Below, in pieces: positions 18,120-26,653 of a stretch of DNA of 64,000 nt. How positions within the stretch are numbered: the first letter of the stretch is position 1; the number at the start of each line of letters is the position of its first letter. The notes beneath the pieces are model-generated. The model saw only the letters and a list, made by a program, of their open reading frames with translations, was not told where the DNA came from and did not search any database. Made by a program: the position numbers and the translations under genes. Origin of the DNA: JAGOEY01 sp017997515 (GTDB lineage Bacteria > Pseudomonadota > Gammaproteobacteria > Burkholderiales > Burkholderiaceae_C); NCBI GenBank assembly GCA_026314275.1, contig CP111109.1:1860001-1924000 (forward strand). Direction: 5' to 3'.

Positions 18120-19445
18120 ATGAATTCAGCTATGCCCACCACCCCACTGCCCACCGCCATCCTCTCCGCCCTGCGCGCCCAGGGTGGTGTGGCCACCAGT
18201 GCGGAGTTGCAGGGGCGGCTGGGGGTGAGCCAGCCTACGGTGTCGCGGGCGCTGGCGCCGTTGCTGCAGGCGGGCACGGTGCGCAAGGTGGGGGCGGCGC
18301 GGTCGCAGCGCTACCTGTTGCCGCGCAGCATTCCGGCGGTGGGCAATGAGGTGCCGGTGATGCGGGTGGACAGCCACGGGGGTGTCAGCCCGTTTGGCCG
18401 TATTCTGCCGCTGCAGGGCGGCGGCATCTGGGTGGACGAGGTCGACGGGGTGAGCGAGTTACACGACGGCCTGCCCTGGTTTTTGAACGACATGCGGCCA
18501 CAGGGCTTTATGGGCCGCACCTTTGCCCACAAACACCCGGAGTTGCAGCTGGGTGCCGACCCGCGCCACTGGAGTGACGGCGATGTGCTCAAGGCCATGG
18601 CCCTGTTTGGCGACGACCTGCCGGGCAACCTGGTGGTGGGGGACGCGGCGCTGCAGCGTTTTTACACCCTGCCTGCACGCGCCTCGCGGGTGGCGTCCCA
18701 CCTGGACTACGCCGATCTGGCCGAGCAGGCCATGCGCGGCACGCTGCCGGGCTCATCCGCGGGCGGCGAGCAGCCCAAGTTCTGTACCCAGGTGGACGGC
18801 CGCCACGTCCTCGTCAAGTTTTCCCCCGCTGGCAGCTCGGACGTGGACCAGCGCACCCGTGACCTGCTGGTGTGTGAACACCTCGCGCTGCAGACCCTGG
18901 CCGCAGCCGGGCTGCCCTCTGCACGCACCCGCATCCACTCCGTCGCCGGGCGCACCTTTCTGGAGGCGGAGCGCTTTGACCGCACGCCGCAGGGCCGTAT
19001 CGGCATGGTGTCGTTGCTGGTGTACGACGCGCAGTACATCGGCGAGATGGACAACTGGGCCGCCACCGCCCAGCGGATGGCCGCGCGTGGGCTGCTGACA
19101 CCACAGGACGCTGCCGACCTGTGCCTGCTGGAGGCCTACGGCATCCTCATCGCCAACACCGACCGCCACTACGGCAACATCTCGCTGCTGCTGGACGAGG
19201 ACGACTGGCGTTTGTCACCCACCTACGACATGCTGCCCATGTTGTATGCAGCTGTAAACGGAGAGCTGGTGGCGCGCGACTTCAGCGCCCGCAGCCTGCA
19301 CCCCAGCGCCGCCACCCTGGCCGCCTGGCCCCGTGCGCTGGAACTGGCGCGCACGTTCTGGCAGGTGGCCGCGGCGGATGGGCGCATTTCTGCCAGTTTC
19401 CAGGCCATCGCGCGGCAAAATTTGCAGAGTCTGGGCGCGGGATAA
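18120..19445 (+). CDS. HipA-family kinase-like protein, YjjJ/HipH type
   Basis: A 441-aa protein with an N-terminal winged helix-turn-helix (about 10-65: ILSALRAQGGVATSAELQGRLGVSQPTVSRAL) fused to a HipA-type kinase domain. Kinase features seen are the Gly-rich SSAGGEQPKF, the lysine in VLVKFSP, ERFDR, the catalytic segment NTDRHYGNISLL and the metal-binding SPTYDMLPM. Length and fusion match E. coli YjjJ, a HipA homologue reported to be toxic. Classical HipA phosphorylates GltX; the target here is unknown. No HipB-like antitoxin gene flanks it, and the built-in DNA-binding domain may take that role. Confidence 0.88.
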   Translation: MNSAMPTTPLPTAILSALRAQGGVATSAELQGRLGVSQPTVSRALAPLLQAGTVRKVGAARSQRYLLPRSIPAVGNEVPVMRVDSHGGVSPFGRILPLQGGGIWVDEVDGVSELHDGLPWFLNDMRPQGFMGRTFAHKHPELQLGADPRHWSDGDVLKAMALFGDDLPGNLVVGDAALQRFYTLPARASRVASHLDYADLAEQAMRGTLPGSSAGGEQPKFCTQVDGRHVLVKFSPAGSSDVDQRTRDLLVCEHLALQTLAAAGLPSARTRIHSVAGRTFLEAERFDRTPQGRIGMVSLLVYDAQYIGEMDNWAATAQRMAARGLLTPQDAADLCLLEAYGILIANTDRHYGNISLLLDEDDWRLSPTYDMLPMLYAAVNGELVARDFSARSLHPSAATLAAWPRALELARTFWQVAAADGRISASFQAIARQNLQSLGAG

Positions 19446-19530
19446 AACTTCCAAACAGGTAGAACCCCTGTTGTGTCAACTTGTAAGCGGTGGCTGAATG
19501 TGAGGAGTTCCTCCATTACTCCAAAGCAAA

Positions 19531-20637
19531 ATGAAGACAACACATTCGATGGCCCTCGCGGTGCTGGTGGTCGCCTCCAGCCAGGCGGCACAGGCACAGA
19601 TTCTGATCGGCCAGACCAGCGGTTTTTCCGGGCCCGTGGCGGCGGGGGTCAAGGAGACCACGGCCGGGGCCATGCTGTACCTGGACCGTGTCAACGCCAA
19701 AGGTGGCGTGGGCGGCCAGAAGATCGAAATCGTCACGATGGACGACAAATTCGAGCCCCCGCTGGCCGCTGAAAATGCCCGCGAGCTGATCGAAAAGAAA
19801 AACGTGGTGGCCTTGTTCCTGAACCGGGGCACCCCCCACACCGAGGCTATCCTGCCGTTGCTCGAAAAACACCGCGTGCCGCTGGTTGCCCCGTCCACCG
19901 GGGCCATGGTGCTGCACCAGCCGGTGAAAAAATACGTCTTCAACGTACGCGCCACCTACCAGCGTGAAGCCGAAAAAGCCCTGGTGCACCAGGCCAGCAT
20001 CGGCATGACCAAAATCGCCGTCATCTACGCCGACGACAGTTTTGGTGAAGACGGCCTGGCCGGGGCCCAAAAAGGCCTGCAAAAAGCCAAGCTGGAGGCC
20101 GTAGGCATCCACAAATTCAACCGCACCAAGCCCGACTTCTCGGCCATCGTGCCCGAGGTGGTGAAGTCGGGGGCGCAGTCGGTGCTGCTGGTCGCGTCCG
20201 GCAGCCATGCGGTGGCCGCCATCAAGGCGCTGCGGGCGGCGGGCAGTGCCGCGCAGTTTGTGACCCTGTCCAACAACGCCACGTCGGGGTTTGTGGCCAG
20301 CCTGGAGGGCAACGCCCGGGGTGTCATCGTCAGCCAGGTGTTCCCGCAGTCCCAGTCGTATGCGGTAGTCAAGGAAATGGAAGACGCCGCCCGCGCCAAA
20401 GGTTTGACCGGCACCAGCCCGGCCATGCTGGAAGGGTTTACCGCCGCCAAGGTGCTGGTCGAAGCCCTGCGCCGCACCGGCGGCAAACCTACGCGTGAGC
20501 AGTTGCAGGCGGCGCTGGAGGGCATGGCCCGGTATGACCTGGGCGGGCTGGAGGTGGGTTACAGCCCGACCGACCACACCGGGCTGGACTTTGCCGACCT
20601 GTCCATCATCGGCAGCGACAACAAGTTCCGCCGTTAG
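19531..20637 (+). CDS. Periplasmic ligand-binding protein, LivK/branched-chain amino acid type
   Basis: A 368-aa periplasmic-binding-protein family member. A signal peptide ends at about residue 22 (AQA before QILIG). The two-lobed Peripla_BP_6 fold is recognised from LIGQTSGFSGPVAAGVKET, then YLDRVNAKGGVGGQKIEIVTMDD and the IAVIYADDSFGEDG segment. Such proteins deliver amino acids, amides or aromatic acids to ABC permeases. No livHMGF genes lie nearby, so this is an orphan receptor, a frequent pattern in Comamonadaceae. The ligand is unknown. It follows the hipA-like gene by 85 nt. Confidence 0.88.
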   Translation: MKTTHSMALAVLVVASSQAAQAQILIGQTSGFSGPVAAGVKETTAGAMLYLDRVNAKGGVGGQKIEIVTMDDKFEPPLAAENARELIEKKNVVALFLNRGTPHTEAILPLLEKHRVPLVAPSTGAMVLHQPVKKYVFNVRATYQREAEKALVHQASIGMTKIAVIYADDSFGEDGLAGAQKGLQKAKLEAVGIHKFNRTKPDFSAIVPEVVKSGAQSVLLVASGSHAVAAIKALRAAGSAAQFVTLSNNATSGFVASLEGNARGVIVSQVFPQSQSYAVVKEMEDAARAKGLTGTSPAMLEGFTAAKVLVEALRRTGGKPTREQLQAALEGMARYDLGGLEVGYSPTDHTGLDFADLSIIGSDNKFRR

Positions 20638-20788
20638 ACGGCGCCAAGGCGCGTGATGCGGCATGCCGGACAAGTTCCGGCGTGAAATGGGCGTTGTTGC
20701 CTACATGGCCTGGGCGGGCGGGTAGGCACACTGCCCCACAATGGTTTGGCGCAGTTCTTGCGCGCCTGCCTGTTATCCGAAAGACCCC

Positions 20789-21589
20789 ATGGCCGAATCC
20801 ATCCTTCTGACTACCGCCCGCGTCACCACCTTTGACGGCGACCGGCTGCTAACCGGTGCCAGCGGCTTTTTCTTTGAGCGTGACACGCGCCTGTATTTCG
20901 TCACCAGCCGGCACGTGCTCATCGACAAACCCAGCAAACACTTTCCCAACCGCATCGAGATCGAGTTACACACCGATGCGGTCAACCTCACCAGCGCCAG
21001 CGCGCTGTCGGTCTGGTTGTATGTGGACGGCAAGGCCGTCTGGCGCCAGGGCCGGGACGCGGCGGGTGACATTGATGTGGCGGTGGTCGAAATCGACCGC
21101 AGCGCCTTGCCCGCCACCACCGTGTTGCAGTGTTTCACCACCGACCACCTGCAGGATTCGCTGGACGACGTGGAGGTGGGCAGTGTGCTGCTGATCGTGG
21201 GTTACCCGCTGGGTTTTCACGACACGGTGTACCACCTGCCGGTCGTGCGCCAGGCGGTGATCGCGTCGTCGTTTGGTGTGCGTTTCCAGGGCCAGGGGTA
21301 CTTCCTGACCGACGCCCGCACCCACCGCGGCACCAGTGGTGCCCCCGTGGTCATGCGCGTGCCGGGCAGCACCGATGCGTTGCCGTGGAAGTTGCTGGGG
21401 GTGCATTCGGCGCGTATGGACATGGGCACGCGTGACCTGAAACTGGACGAGTCGCTGGGCCTGAACAGCGCGTGGTACGCCGACATCCTGCTGACCCTCA
21501 CCAACGTGTTGGCACCGGTGGCCGAGCCCGATCCGTCGGAGCTGGTGGACGACGGTGCGCCGGTCACGGCCCCCTTGCCTGCCGCGTAA
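20789..21589 (+). CDS. Trypsin-like serine protease, cytoplasmic
   Basis: A 266-aa protein with a chymotrypsin-like fold. The catalytic triad is visible: His in VTSRHVLID, Asp in AAGDIDVAVVEID and Ser in RGTSGAPVV. No signal peptide or PDZ domain is present, unlike DegP/DegS, so it probably acts in the cytoplasm or depends on a partner. The start at 20789 (MAESILL) is chosen because the upstream in-frame residues look like random extension. The gene converges on dprA with an 18-nt gap. Its substrate is unknown; similar stand-alone trypsin-like proteins are widespread and poorly characterised. Confidence 0.8.
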   Translation: MAESILLTTARVTTFDGDRLLTGASGFFFERDTRLYFVTSRHVLIDKPSKHFPNRIEIELHTDAVNLTSASALSVWLYVDGKAVWRQGRDAAGDIDVAVVEIDRSALPATTVLQCFTTDHLQDSLDDVEVGSVLLIVGYPLGFHDTVYHLPVVRQAVIASSFGVRFQGQGYFLTDARTHRGTSGAPVVMRVPGSTDALPWKLLGVHSARMDMGTRDLKLDESLGLNSAWYADILLTLTNVLAPVAEPDPSELVDDGAPVTAPLPAA

Positions 21590-21607
21590 TACGTCTCTCA
21601 AACGCCT

Positions 21608-22819
21608 TCAGGCCGTGCCCATCCGCTGAAACAGCCCGCCGGGCAGCCGTGCCACCTGCCCGTCCAGCTCCAGTTCCAGCAGCCGCACCTGCAGGGAGGC
21701 GGCGTCGATGCCGGTACGGGCCACCAGGGCGTCGAGCCCGGTGGGGTCAAACCCCAGCGCGGCCAGCACGTGGTCGGGTGCCAGCTCTGCATCTGCGTCT
21801 GCATCGCTGGCGTCGGCCGCGGGGAACAGGCTGGGGGTGCGGGTGCCCGGCAGTAGTAACTCCTCCAGCACATCCTGCGCCGACTCCACCAGTTTCGCGC
21901 CCTGCTTGATCAGCGCGTGGCAGCCGCGTGACTGCGGCGCGTGGATCGAGCCCGGAATCGCAAACACCTCCTTGCCTTGCTCCACCGCCAGCCGTGCCGT
22001 GATGAGCGAGCCCGACGGCTGCGCTGCTTCCACCACCAGCGTGCCGAGCGACAGCCCGGCAATGATGCGGTTGCGTTTGGGAAAGTTGCCCGGCAGGGGC
22101 GGCGTGCCCAGCGGGTACTCACTCACGATCAGCCCGCGCTGGGCAATACGGTGCGCCAGCGCCAGATGGCGGCTGGGGTAGACCCGGTCCAGCCCCGTGC
22201 CCACCACGGCGATGGTGGCGAGTGTGTCTGGCGTGTCGGGGGCCCCGGCCAGCGCGCCTTCGTGGGCCGCCCCGTCAATACCCAGCGCCAGGCCCGACAC
22301 CACGGTCAGCCCGGCGGCGCTGAAGTGCTGGGCAAACTGGCGGGCGTTGGTGGCCCCTTGCGGCGTCGGGTTGCGGGTGCCCACCATCGCAATACAGCGG
22401 GACAGATCACACGCTATTGTTTTAGTAGCTTCTTGCGCATATGCACCGGGCGCTGGAGGCGTATTTTGCTTATGAATACCGGCCCCCAGCAGGTACAGCA
22501 TCAGCGGCGGGTCGGCCATGGACAGCAGGCCGCTGGGGTAACTTGCGTCGGCCAGTGTCAGCACCGCCCGCCCGCAGCCGTTCGGGTCGGGTGCCTGCAG
22601 CCAGTCCCAGGTGGTGGCCAGCAACCCGGCCAGTTTGGGGGGCTCGGTCAGCAGTGCACGGGTGTGGGCGGGCGGCACCACCTGCTGCAGGGCCGATGCC
22701 GTCTGTTCAAAAATCGCCTGCGGCAAACCAAATGCCGCCAGCAAACGCCGCGCCGCATCGTTGCCCACACCCGGGCTCAGCGTCAGCCGCAGCCAGGCGG
22801 CAAGTTCGTCTTTTTCCAT
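21608..22819 (-). CDS. dprA: DNA-processing protein DprA
   Basis: A 403-aa DprA that loads RecA onto incoming single-stranded DNA during natural transformation. The Rossmann-like core is clear: MVGTRNPTPQGATNARQFA, VVSGLALGIDGAAHEGAL, TIAVVGTGLDRVYPS, FPKRNRIIAGLSLGTLVVEA and GSLITARLAVEQGKEVFAIPG. A winged-helix-like DprA_WH domain ends the protein. The start at 22819 (MEKDELAAWLRL) is chosen; the frame is open upstream through a family A repeat. An insertion of about 20 residues (HKQNTPPAPGAYAQEATKT) precedes the Rossmann core and is encoded by a family B repeat. It lies downstream of the LysM gene, a common order. Confidence 0.93.
   Translation of the reverse strand: MEKDELAAWLRLTLSPGVGNDAARRLLAAFGLPQAIFEQTASALQQVVPPAHTRALLTEPPKLAGLLATTWDWLQAPDPNGCGRAVLTLADASYPSGLLSMADPPLMLYLLGAGIHKQNTPPAPGAYAQEATKTIACDLSRCIAMVGTRNPTPQGATNARQFAQHFSAAGLTVVSGLALGIDGAAHEGALAGAPDTPDTLATIAVVGTGLDRVYPSRHLALAHRIAQRGLIVSEYPLGTPPLPGNFPKRNRIIAGLSLGTLVVEAAQPSGSLITARLAVEQGKEVFAIPGSIHAPQSRGCHALIKQGAKLVESAQDVLEELLLPGTRTPSLFPAADASDADADAELAPDHVLAALGFDPTGLDALVARTGIDAASLQVRLLELELDGQVARLPGGLFQRMGTA
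22408..22476 (-). repeat. Family B repeat inside dprA
   Basis: The segment ACGCTATTGTTTTAGTAGCT, then TTGCGCATATGCACCGGGCGC and TGGAGGCGTATTTTG, matches the intergenic family B unit. It is read in frame within dprA and encodes the extra residues before the Rossmann core. The match is by eye. Confidence 0.6.
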
Positions 22820-22872
22820 GGGGTGCCACGGTACCACGCAGCGCCGCAGAAGGGCAAAAGTGCTACCCAACA

Positions 22873-22897
22873 AAAAGCCCGTCAGCGACGGGCTTTT
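22873..22897 (-). terminator. Rho-independent terminator downstream of the LysM gene
   Basis: An 11-bp stem AAAAGCCCGTC/GACGGGCTTTT with loop AGC, followed on the minus strand by a T-run. It lies after the family A repeat that trails the LysM gene and 54 nt before the dprA start, so dprA probably also has its own promoter. Confidence 0.8.
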
Positions 22898-22901
22898 CCT
22901 T

Positions 22902-22997
22902 CCAGCAGACACCACGGAACCGGCTTTGCCGGGCCGTCGGTGTTGCCCCCTGCAAGGGGGAGGCGCAGCGGAATGCAGTCCGCGCAGCCTGGGGGTG
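22902..22997 (-). repeat. Family A three-hairpin repeat, copy 3
   Basis: Reverse orientation; the large hairpin spans 22908-22944 with arms GACACC/GGTGTT (one G-U pair) and CCGGC/GCCGG. The CACCCCCAGG end is 9 nt from the stop codon of the LysM gene on the same strand. A terminator abuts the far end. Confidence 0.85.
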
Positions 22998-23006
22998 TTC
23001 AAAAAC

Positions 23007-24203
23007 TCATGGATTCACCAGTTTGTCACCCACCCGCACACCCGTGGTGATGTCCAGGATCAGCCCGTATGACACCCGGTCAAAGGTGCGGAACACCATC
23101 AGCAAACCGTTGCGTTCATCGGGCAGTTGCATCACCGGGCGCGTGGTGTCGGTTTTGTCGACCTGGCGGGCACCACCGGTCAACAGGGCCAGCACGTGGC
23201 CGGACTCGATGCCGTCGCGCTCCCCCCGGTTGATGGCCACCACCTGGCTTTGGGCGGCGTTGGCCACGGCGCTGCCGTAGATGGACACCACACGCGCATC
23301 CACGGCCATGGCAGGGGCGCGTGGCACGTAGTTCACCATCTGGCGTGGTGGCTCGGGCAGCAGCCGGTCACCGGTGCGGATTTCTTCCTTGGTGCTGGTG
23401 ATGTCAATCGTGGCGGGCACCACGGTGCTGGTGACCTTGCCCGAGCTGTCCGCCACGTCCGAGGTGGATTCCCCCCGTGCCAGCAGGGCCTGGCCCACGT
23501 ACTGGCCTTCAAAGCCCAGGATTTCGCCGGTGACCGGGTCTTTCAGCGGGGTGCCGTTGCGGAACACGCGGAAGTTGCGCGGCTGGCCGGCCTCCATGGT
23601 CAGGGCCGCAGGGCCTGCGCCACGGGCGTAGGCACGGTCGCCCTTGCTGAGCAGCACACGGTCTTCGCGGGTGGCGACGATCCGGGCGGCATTGGTCAGA
23701 ACGGACTCTTCCACCACCAGCGGCTCGGTCAGGAAGGGTTCGATCAGGTGGGGCGGCAGTGTGGGCAGGGCCGCACCCGCCAGGCTTTCGTACCGTGTGC
23801 GGGGCGACAGGCGTACGGTTTCCTTGTCCGCATCGCCCGGGCTGGTGCGCAGGCGGGCGTAGCCGTCCTTCTTCTCCAGGTACAACTTCTGACCGGGGAA
23901 AATCAGGTGGGGGTTGCGGATTTGCTGCAGGTTCATGCCCCACAGCTCGGGCCAGCGCCAGGGGCGCAGCAGGTAGATACCGGAGATGGCCCACAGCGTG
24001 TCGCCGCGTTTGACGGTATAGACATCGGGCGCATTCGGGGCCAATTCACCAATGGGCACACCCTTTTGTGCCACCTGCTCCGCCGTGGCGCGCTGGGTGG
24101 GGCTGATGGGGAAGTTCTGCGCAGAGGCCGCAGGGGCCATCAGGCTGGCCGCCAGAACCGTCAGGGCAGAGGCTGCTGCCAGTCGTGTGCCGAAATCTGC
24201 CAT
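23007..24203 (-). CDS. Secreted LysM-domain protein
   Basis: A 398-aa exported protein. The signal peptide (residues 1-25, ending ASAQN) is followed by one LysM peptidoglycan-binding domain at about 56-108 (YTVKRGDTLWAISGIYL...NPHLIFPGQKLYL). The rest contains repeated beta-rich segments with no catalytic motif I recognise. The start at 24203 (MADFG) has AGGA 9 nt upstream; a longer N terminus is possible but lacks a better site. It is divergent from def, and dprA follows. This arrangement is common in Burkholderiales. The role is probably envelope-related but unknown. Confidence 0.88.
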   Translation of the reverse strand: MADFGTRLAAASALTVLAASLMAPAASAQNFPISPTQRATAEQVAQKGVPIGELAPNAPDVYTVKRGDTLWAISGIYLLRPWRWPELWGMNLQQIRNPHLIFPGQKLYLEKKDGYARLRTSPGDADKETVRLSPRTRYESLAGAALPTLPPHLIEPFLTEPLVVEESVLTNAARIVATREDRVLLSKGDRAYARGAGPAALTMEAGQPRNFRVFRNGTPLKDPVTGEILGFEGQYVGQALLARGESTSDVADSSGKVTSTVVPATIDITSTKEEIRTGDRLLPEPPRQMVNYVPRAPAMAVDARVVSIYGSAVANAAQSQVVAINRGERDGIESGHVLALLTGGARQVDKTDTTRPVMQLPDERNGLLMVFRTFDRVSYGLILDITTGVRVGDKLVNP

Positions 24204-24492
24204 GTTCTTTTTCCTGTCCAGTTGCATTGCAAAGCGCCCCCATGCGCACGCCGGAATACGCTGTGACAGCGATTCTGGCAAAGATTGGTTACAAATCATG
24301 GCGGATTTTGCGCCGAAGGCCTTGATTGGGCAACGATTATTGGGTGGGGTGCGGGCCCATCTGGCGAAATATTGCGAAAATAGCGACATCTTTTTGAAGC
24401 ACGACGTACGCAAACAAGGATGCAGCACCCGTACCGCCATAGGCAGAACGGGTTGACCATGCATGTTTTGCGTAAGTCCTATGAAGTTTTCC

Positions 24493-25005
24493 ATGGCCAT
24501 CCTCCCCATCCTCCAGTACCCCGACCCCCGCTTGCACACACGTGCCAAGCCCGTGCAGGCCGTGGACGCGCGCATCCAGGGGCTGGTTGCGGACATGATC
24601 GAGACCATGTACGACGCCTCCGGCATCGGCCTGGCCGCCTCGCAGGTGAATGTGCACGAACGGGTGGTGGTGATTGACGTGTCCGAAGAACGTAACGCCC
24701 CGCTGGTGCTGATCAACCCCGAGATCGTCTGGGCCAGCCCCGAAAAACACGTTGGTGAGGAAGGCTGCCTGTCGGTGCCCGGCATTTACGACGGTGTCGA
24801 ACGCGCTAACGCCGTGCGTATCACCGCGCTGGACCGCAACGGCGAGCCCTACACCCTCGAAGCCGATGGCATGCTGGCCGTGTGTATCCAGCATGAGCTG
24901 GACCACCTGCTGGGCAAGGTGTTTGTGGAGTACCTGTCTCCCCTCAAGCGCAACCGCATCAAGACCAAACTCGTCAAAGCGCAACGCGACGCGGAGCGCG
25001 GCTGA
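24493..25005 (+). CDS. def: Peptide deformylase
   Basis: A 170-aa metalloenzyme that removes the formyl group from the N-terminal methionine of new proteins. The three family motifs are present: GIGLAASQV, EEGCLSVPG (metal-binding Cys) and QHELDHLLGK (metal-binding His pair and catalytic Glu). The start at 24493 (MAILPILQYPDPRLH) matches the usual N terminus; ATG 24481 in frame is an alternative. It heads the def-lipoprotein-fmt cluster and is divergent from the LysM gene. The 289-nt gap before it holds the divergent promoters but no clear motif. Confidence 0.95.
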   Translation: MAILPILQYPDPRLHTRAKPVQAVDARIQGLVADMIETMYDASGIGLAASQVNVHERVVVIDVSEERNAPLVLINPEIVWASPEKHVGEEGCLSVPGIYDGVERANAVRITALDRNGEPYTLEADGMLAVCIQHELDHLLGKVFVEYLSPLKRNRIKTKLVKAQRDAERG

Positions 25006-25012
25006 TATATGA

Positions 25013-25091
25013 CTCCCCCCCGACGCGCCTTTGGCGCCTCCCCCTCACGGGGGCGATACCAGCGGCCTGGCAAAGCCAGTTCCGCGGTATC
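25013..25091 (+). repeat. Family A repeat, copy 4 (GCGCC subtype)
   Basis: It starts about 7 nt after the def stop codon in the same orientation. The first stem is GCGCC TTT GGCGC, the second CCCCCTCACGGGGG and the large hairpin (25055-25091) has arms GATACC/GGTATC and CTGGC/GCCAG around AAA. It ends just before the likely start codon of the next gene, so it is either its 5' leader or its first 29 codons. Confidence 0.85.
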
Positions 25092-25095
25092 CCTT

Positions 25096-25599
25096 GTGTT
25101 GGGCCGCGTCGGTTTTGTAGGCAGCTTGCTCATCGGCTTTGCTGTCGCGTTGCTCGCCGGGTGTGCCGGCCCCCTTTTTTACGGCCAGGACGTGCCCGCT
25201 GGCACGCCGCGGGATGTGGTGGTGGCGCGGATGGGCCAGCCTACCCAGGTGGTGGCGATCGAGGGCGGGGAACGTCTGGTGTATTCGCTGCAACCCGCAG
25301 GCCAACACGCCTGGGTGGTGGACCTGGACGGCGCAGGCCGCGTGGCCGGGTCGCGCCAGGTGCTCACAGAGACCCACTTCCAGCGCATCGTGCCCGGCAG
25401 CTGGACCCGTGCCGATGTGGAGCGCGAATTCGGCCCGCCTGCGTCCATCGACCGTGTGGGCGCATGGGACGGCCCCATCATGACCTACCGCTGGCACAAC
25501 GGCGTGGACATGTTTTACTGGGTGTACCTCGATGGTCACAACCTGGTGCAACGTGCCCACCCCGGCATGGAATTCCGCAATTCACCTGAATGGGACTGA
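25096..25599 (+). CDS. Small lipoprotein with BamE/SmpA-like repeats
   Basis: A lipoprotein of about 167 aa. The hydrophobic signal (VGFVGSLLIGFAVALLAGC) ends in the lipobox LAGC. Two similar segments follow (PRDVVVARMGQPTQ and RADVEREFGPPASIDR), each resembling the BamE/SmpA fold, so it may assist outer-membrane assembly; this is inference. The start is uncertain. GTG 25096 lies directly after the family A repeat, whereas ATG 25009 would translate the repeat as 29 extra residues before the signal. It lies between def and fmt, probably in one operon. Confidence 0.7.
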   Translation: MLGRVGFVGSLLIGFAVALLAGCAGPLFYGQDVPAGTPRDVVVARMGQPTQVVAIEGGERLVYSLQPAGQHAWVVDLDGAGRVAGSRQVLTETHFQRIVPGSWTRADVEREFGPPASIDRVGAWDGPIMTYRWHNGVDMFYWVYLDGHNLVQRAHPGMEFRNSPEWD

Positions 25600-25666
25600 T
25601 GGCCCTTTCCGCTCTTTCCATGTTCCCTGGCCAGTTTGTGTTCCGCCCTGTTGATTGCTCCTCCCC

Positions 25667-26647
25667 ATGCTGACACCGTCCCCCCTGCGCGTGATTTTTG
25701 CGGGCACCCCCGAGTTCGCCCGCACGGCGCTGGAGGCGATCCACGCCGCAGGCCACACCGTGCCGCTGGTGCTGACCCAGCCCGACCGCCCCGCCGGGCG
25801 TGGCATGAAGCTGCAGCCCAGCGCCGTCAAACAGGGTGCGCTGGAGCACGGCATTCCCGTCGCACAGCCCACCAGCCTGCGGCTGGACGGCAAATACCCC
25901 GCTGAAGCCGCCGCAGCTCGTGCTGCCATTGAAGCCGCACAGGCCGACGTGATGGTGGTGGCCGCCTATGGTCTGATCCTGCCGCAGTGGACGCTGGACG
26001 CCCCGCGCCTGGGCTGCCTGAACATCCACGCCAGCCTGTTACCCCGCTGGCGCGGCGCGGCCCCCATCCACCGCGCGATCGAGGCGGGTGATGCAGAAAC
26101 CGGCGTCACCATCATGCAGATGGATGCGGGGCTGGACACCGGCGACATGCTGTTGGTCGAGTCGCTGCCCATCCACACCGACGACACCACCGGCAGCCTG
26201 CACGACCGCCTGGCCGTATTGGGTGGGCGTATGGTGGTACAGGCACTGACCCAGGCGGCGGCAGGGGGGCTGCACCCCACGCCCCAGCCCGCAGAAGGTG
26301 TGACCTACGCCCACAAGATCGACAAAGCCGAAGCTGCCATGGACTGGTCGCAGCCCGCAGCGGTGCTCAGCCAGCGCATCCGGGCGTTTAACCCCTTCCC
26401 CGGTGCCACCGGCGTGTTGGCTGGTGAGGTGCTGAAACTCTGGTGCTGCGAAATTCATAGCGCACTGCGCCCGTCAGACGTGCGCCAGGGCACGATTTTG
26501 TCTGCAAATGCCGACGGTATCGACGTGGCCTGTGGTGACGGTGTGTTGCGTATCACCACGCTGCAGCGCCCGGGTGGCAAGCGCCTGGCGGTGGCCGACT
26601 TTCTGCGCGGTTTTGACGTTGCGCCCGGCATGGCGTTTGAAGGCTGA
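25667..26647 (+). CDS. fmt: Methionyl-tRNA formyltransferase
   Basis: A 326-aa enzyme that formylates initiator Met-tRNA using 10-formyltetrahydrofolate, the counterpart of Def. The N-terminal formyltransferase domain shows VIFAGTPEFARTALEAI, the TQPDRPAGRGMKL motif, the catalytic region NIHASLLPRWRGAAPIHRAI and the downstream MDAGLDTGDML. The C-terminal OB-like tRNA-binding domain follows, with AFNPFPGATG. ATG 25667 is the natural start; an in-frame TTG lies four codons upstream. It sits between the lipoprotein gene and azlC, 6 nt before the latter. Confidence 0.95.
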   Translation: MLTPSPLRVIFAGTPEFARTALEAIHAAGHTVPLVLTQPDRPAGRGMKLQPSAVKQGALEHGIPVAQPTSLRLDGKYPAEAAAARAAIEAAQADVMVVAAYGLILPQWTLDAPRLGCLNIHASLLPRWRGAAPIHRAIEAGDAETGVTIMQMDAGLDTGDMLLVESLPIHTDDTTGSLHDRLAVLGGRMVVQALTQAAAGGLHPTPQPAEGVTYAHKIDKAEAAMDWSQPAAVLSQRIRAFNPFPGATGVLAGEVLKLWCCEIHSALRPSDVRQGTILSANADGIDVACGDGVLRITTLQRPGGKRLAVADFLRGFDVAPGMAFEG

Positions 26648-26653
26648 CACCGC

